Program-made: the position numbers and the translations under genes | Shown here: piece after piece, positions 56,797 to 58,171 of the stretch | Layout: each line of letters starts with the position of its first letter | How positions within the stretch are numbered: the stretch's first letter is position 1 | Notes under the pieces: model-generated | Databases searched by the model: none | Seen by the model: only the letters and a program-made list of their open reading frames with translations | What the model was told of the DNA's origin: nothing | Origin: Pseudovibrio sp. Alg231-02 | Lineage (GTDB): Bacteria; Pseudomonadota; Alphaproteobacteria; Rhizobiales; Stappiaceae | Assembly (NCBI RefSeq): GCF_900143565.1 | Contig: NZ_FREX01000013.1 | Span: 88,016 to 146,186 of the forward strand | Length of the DNA stretch: 58,171 nt | Direction: 5' to 3'

Positions 56797-57115
56797 GTTG
56801 CATAAACCTGCCTTTGCCGTGTATGCAGGCCGTGTTGCGTAAATACAAGTCAACTTACTGCACGCCCTTACCCGTTGAACTCAGGGCACACTGGTACGCT
56901 CGAAGACAGGATGTCCGAGGGCGTGCATTTTGTTGAGGACGGCGACATCGATCTTTGCCTCCGTCTTCTGTTTTTTAAGGCTACGGGCCTGCAGTGTGGC
57001 CCCGATGGCTTGTTTGTAGCACCCCATGAGTGTCTCCCCTCGTGAGCGCCGCCCGTATCGCTTCTGCTAGCCCATTCTCCCGTATTTTTCTATGAGGGGT
57101 CCGTCCCCGCAAAGG
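56797..57115 (-). pseudogene. IS5-family transposase 3' remnant with right end
   Basis: Minus-strand translation ending at 56881 reads RYGRRSRGETLMGCYKQAIG, ATLQARSLKKQKTEAKIDVA and VLNKMHALGHP, the C terminus of IS5-family transposases. A TAG replaces the Trp expected before QKRYGRR. TGTTGCGTAAAT at about 56832 matches the end of the 12.5-kb remnant, and a similar end (GTTGTTGCATAAA) lies at about 56798. It is an inactive fragment. Confidence 0.65.
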
Positions 57116-57250
57116 TACTGAATGCGATATAGGATTTCAGTCAAGGCATTGAAATCTATTGATGATTTGATTTTTTTCTCCCCCATCGGTGGTCTGGTTT
57201 TCAGGGGAAGGATGCCGAACGCATGAGACGAGACGGATATTGCACTAAAC

Positions 57251-57511
57251 GGGGTATGTTCAGGATATATGTAAAAAATTCCACCTGCTCGAAATCAAGC
57301 CTCCGTCCTTCCAAATCGTTCAGTAAACTCATCGAGACACCTGAATTCTGAACTTTGATTAAGGAGACCAGTTATCTGAACCGAAATCTTCAGGGCTTTG
57401 TAAACTAGTGATCGAAGGTGATGAGTTCAAGAAATTCAACGTTTCTTTGAACGTTAGAGCGAGCCTAAGGCACGCTTGGAAAAAATTACACGTATCATGA
57501 ACACCCCCATT
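57251..57511 (+). repeat. Long dispersed repeat, copy B (inverted relative to 4574-4836)
   Basis: It matches the reverse complement of 4574-4836 over its whole length, with scattered substitutions. This copy has a 61-codon minus-strand frame (57359-57544), but the other copy has stop codons in the same frame, so coding is unlikely. It lies about 420 bp upstream of hcp. The segment 57512-57933 shows inverted repeats GGGCCAAAAACGGCCC and GGGCCATTTTTGGCCC but no gene. Confidence 0.75.
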
Positions 57512-57933
57512 GAAGGATTGTTCCAAATATCCCTTACATTTCAATGACGGGCCAAAAACGGCCCAAGCTGGGCCTAAAACGGCTCACCGACTTCTCAGGT
57601 TTATCAATAATATAGCTGATTTGCTTAGATCTCGGTAACTTTCGGGGCCATTTTTGGCCCAACTTTACGCAGCGGTATTTAATTTACAGCACCGCGCCGT
57701 GAGTGATTTTACACATGATTTGAAATTAATTTCTATTGATATTTCAAGGGTTAAATATGTTTCCGTTCATTCTTGGATGCTGGTTTCGTCAAGTTGGCAT
57801 GCAAGTTGCATTTGTGTTGGCACGCTGTCGCAGACTGGGGTCTGGGGCTGTGGCCCATTCTCATCAAATGGGGTTCATTTATTTGTTTTGCTGCGTCTAT
57901 CCGCATACGGAGGGCGCTCACCAGGAGCATACT

Positions 57934-58171
57934 ATGCCAACACCCGCTTATATCACCATTGAAGGGTCAACTCAGGGTCCAATCACTCAAGGCGCGTTTA
58001 CTGAAGATTCCGTCGGTAACGTGTGGCAGGAAGGCCATGAAGACGAGATCATGGTGCAGGCCATTGATCACACTGTCATCATTCCTCGTGATATCCAGTC
58101 CGGCCAGCCAGCTGGTCAGCGCGTGCACACTCCGTTCAAGTTCACCTGCTCCATGAACAAGTCCATCCCGC
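57934..58171 (+). CDS. hcp: Hcp, type VI secretion system tube protein, 3' end missing
   Basis: The frame begins at ATG 57934 after AGGAG (7 bp) and runs off the window after 79 codons. The start MPTPAYITIEGSTQGPITQG, then HEDEIMVQAIDHTVIIP and AGQRVHTPFKFTCSMNKSIP, is that of Hcp1-type proteins, which stack as hexamers into the T6SS inner tube and are also secreted. About half of the usual 160 residues is visible. It may be an orphan hcp tied to effector genes or the edge of a full T6SS cluster beyond the window. A vgrG remnant, an rhs gene and an immunity-like lipoprotein are in the same window. Confidence 0.9.
   Translation, partial: MPTPAYITIEGSTQGPITQGAFTEDSVGNVWQEGHEDEIMVQAIDHTVIIPRDIQSGQPAGQRVHTPFKFTCSMNKSIP

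Noticed and set aside
57359-57544. 61-residue minus-strand frame in dispersed repeat copy B
   Set aside because: The matching frame in copy A is interrupted by stop codons, so coding is not conserved.
57818-57832. Sigma-54-like promoter TGGCACGCTGTCGCA upstream of hcp
   Set aside because: The GG and GC elements are one base too close and the TTGC box is not matched; called chance.

Overview
The window looks like part of a large plasmid or chromid of a marine alphaproteobacterium (order Hyphomicrobiales). A Pseudovibrio-like host is my guess from gene content, not something the sequence proves. The main evidence for a plasmid is a complete repABC replication and partition cassette (44.5-48.5 kb) followed by a topoisomerase III gene. 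Between the real genes lies a dense graveyard of broken insertion sequences (IS3, IS5 and ISKra4-like), which explains most of the gene-poor stretches. No tRNA, rRNA or CRISPR array was seen.

Layout. 0-3 kb: the 3' part of a methanethiol oxidase operon (mtoX, SCO1/SenC, MauG-type dihaem peroxidase). 3.2-4.3 kb: a small RTX calcium-binding protein. 4.9-10.5 kb: a 1642-residue Rhs/YD-repeat protein preceded by a secreted Cys-containing protein. 11.3-14 kb: an alpha/beta hydrolase with an HGGYW motif and a DUF2971 protein. 14-16.2 kb: nested IS remnants. 16.2-21.7 kb: a second hydrolase, a methanethiol S-methyltransferase (MddA), a GlxA/AraC regulator, a GNAT acetyltransferase and a CYTH phosphatase/cyclase-fold protein. 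23.2-26.3 kb: a second GlxA/AraC regulator, a PhzF-like isomerase and an Asp/Glu-racemase-fold protein without the usual cysteines. 26.8-41.4 kb, all on the minus strand: a type I secretion locus made of a 2980-residue RTX protein, an HlyB-type ABC exporter, an HlyD-type adaptor and another small RTX protein. 42.6-44.1 kb: a decayed mosaic mobile element. 44.5-50.8 kb: repA, repB, antisense-RNA region, repC, palindromes, topB. 50.8-54.2 kb: mostly gene-poor with three small genes and a vgrG remnant. 54.3-58.2 kb: a Tat-type lipoprotein with SMI1/KNR4-like and ankyrin regions, a membrane protein, IS5 debris and the 5' end of a type VI secretion hcp gene.

How it fits together. Two functional themes recur. 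The first is methanethiol: one enzyme oxidises it (MtoX, with copper and cofactor maturation helpers) and another methylates it to dimethyl sulfide (MddA). The second is secreted proteins for contact or competition: the T1SS/RTX locus, the Rhs protein, Hcp, a VgrG remnant and a probable immunity-type lipoprotein. A 260-bp sequence is present twice in inverted orientation, once just downstream of rhs (4574-4836) and once upstream of hcp (57251-57511). It bounds almost the whole window and suggests that these regions share an origin or were rearranged by recombination.
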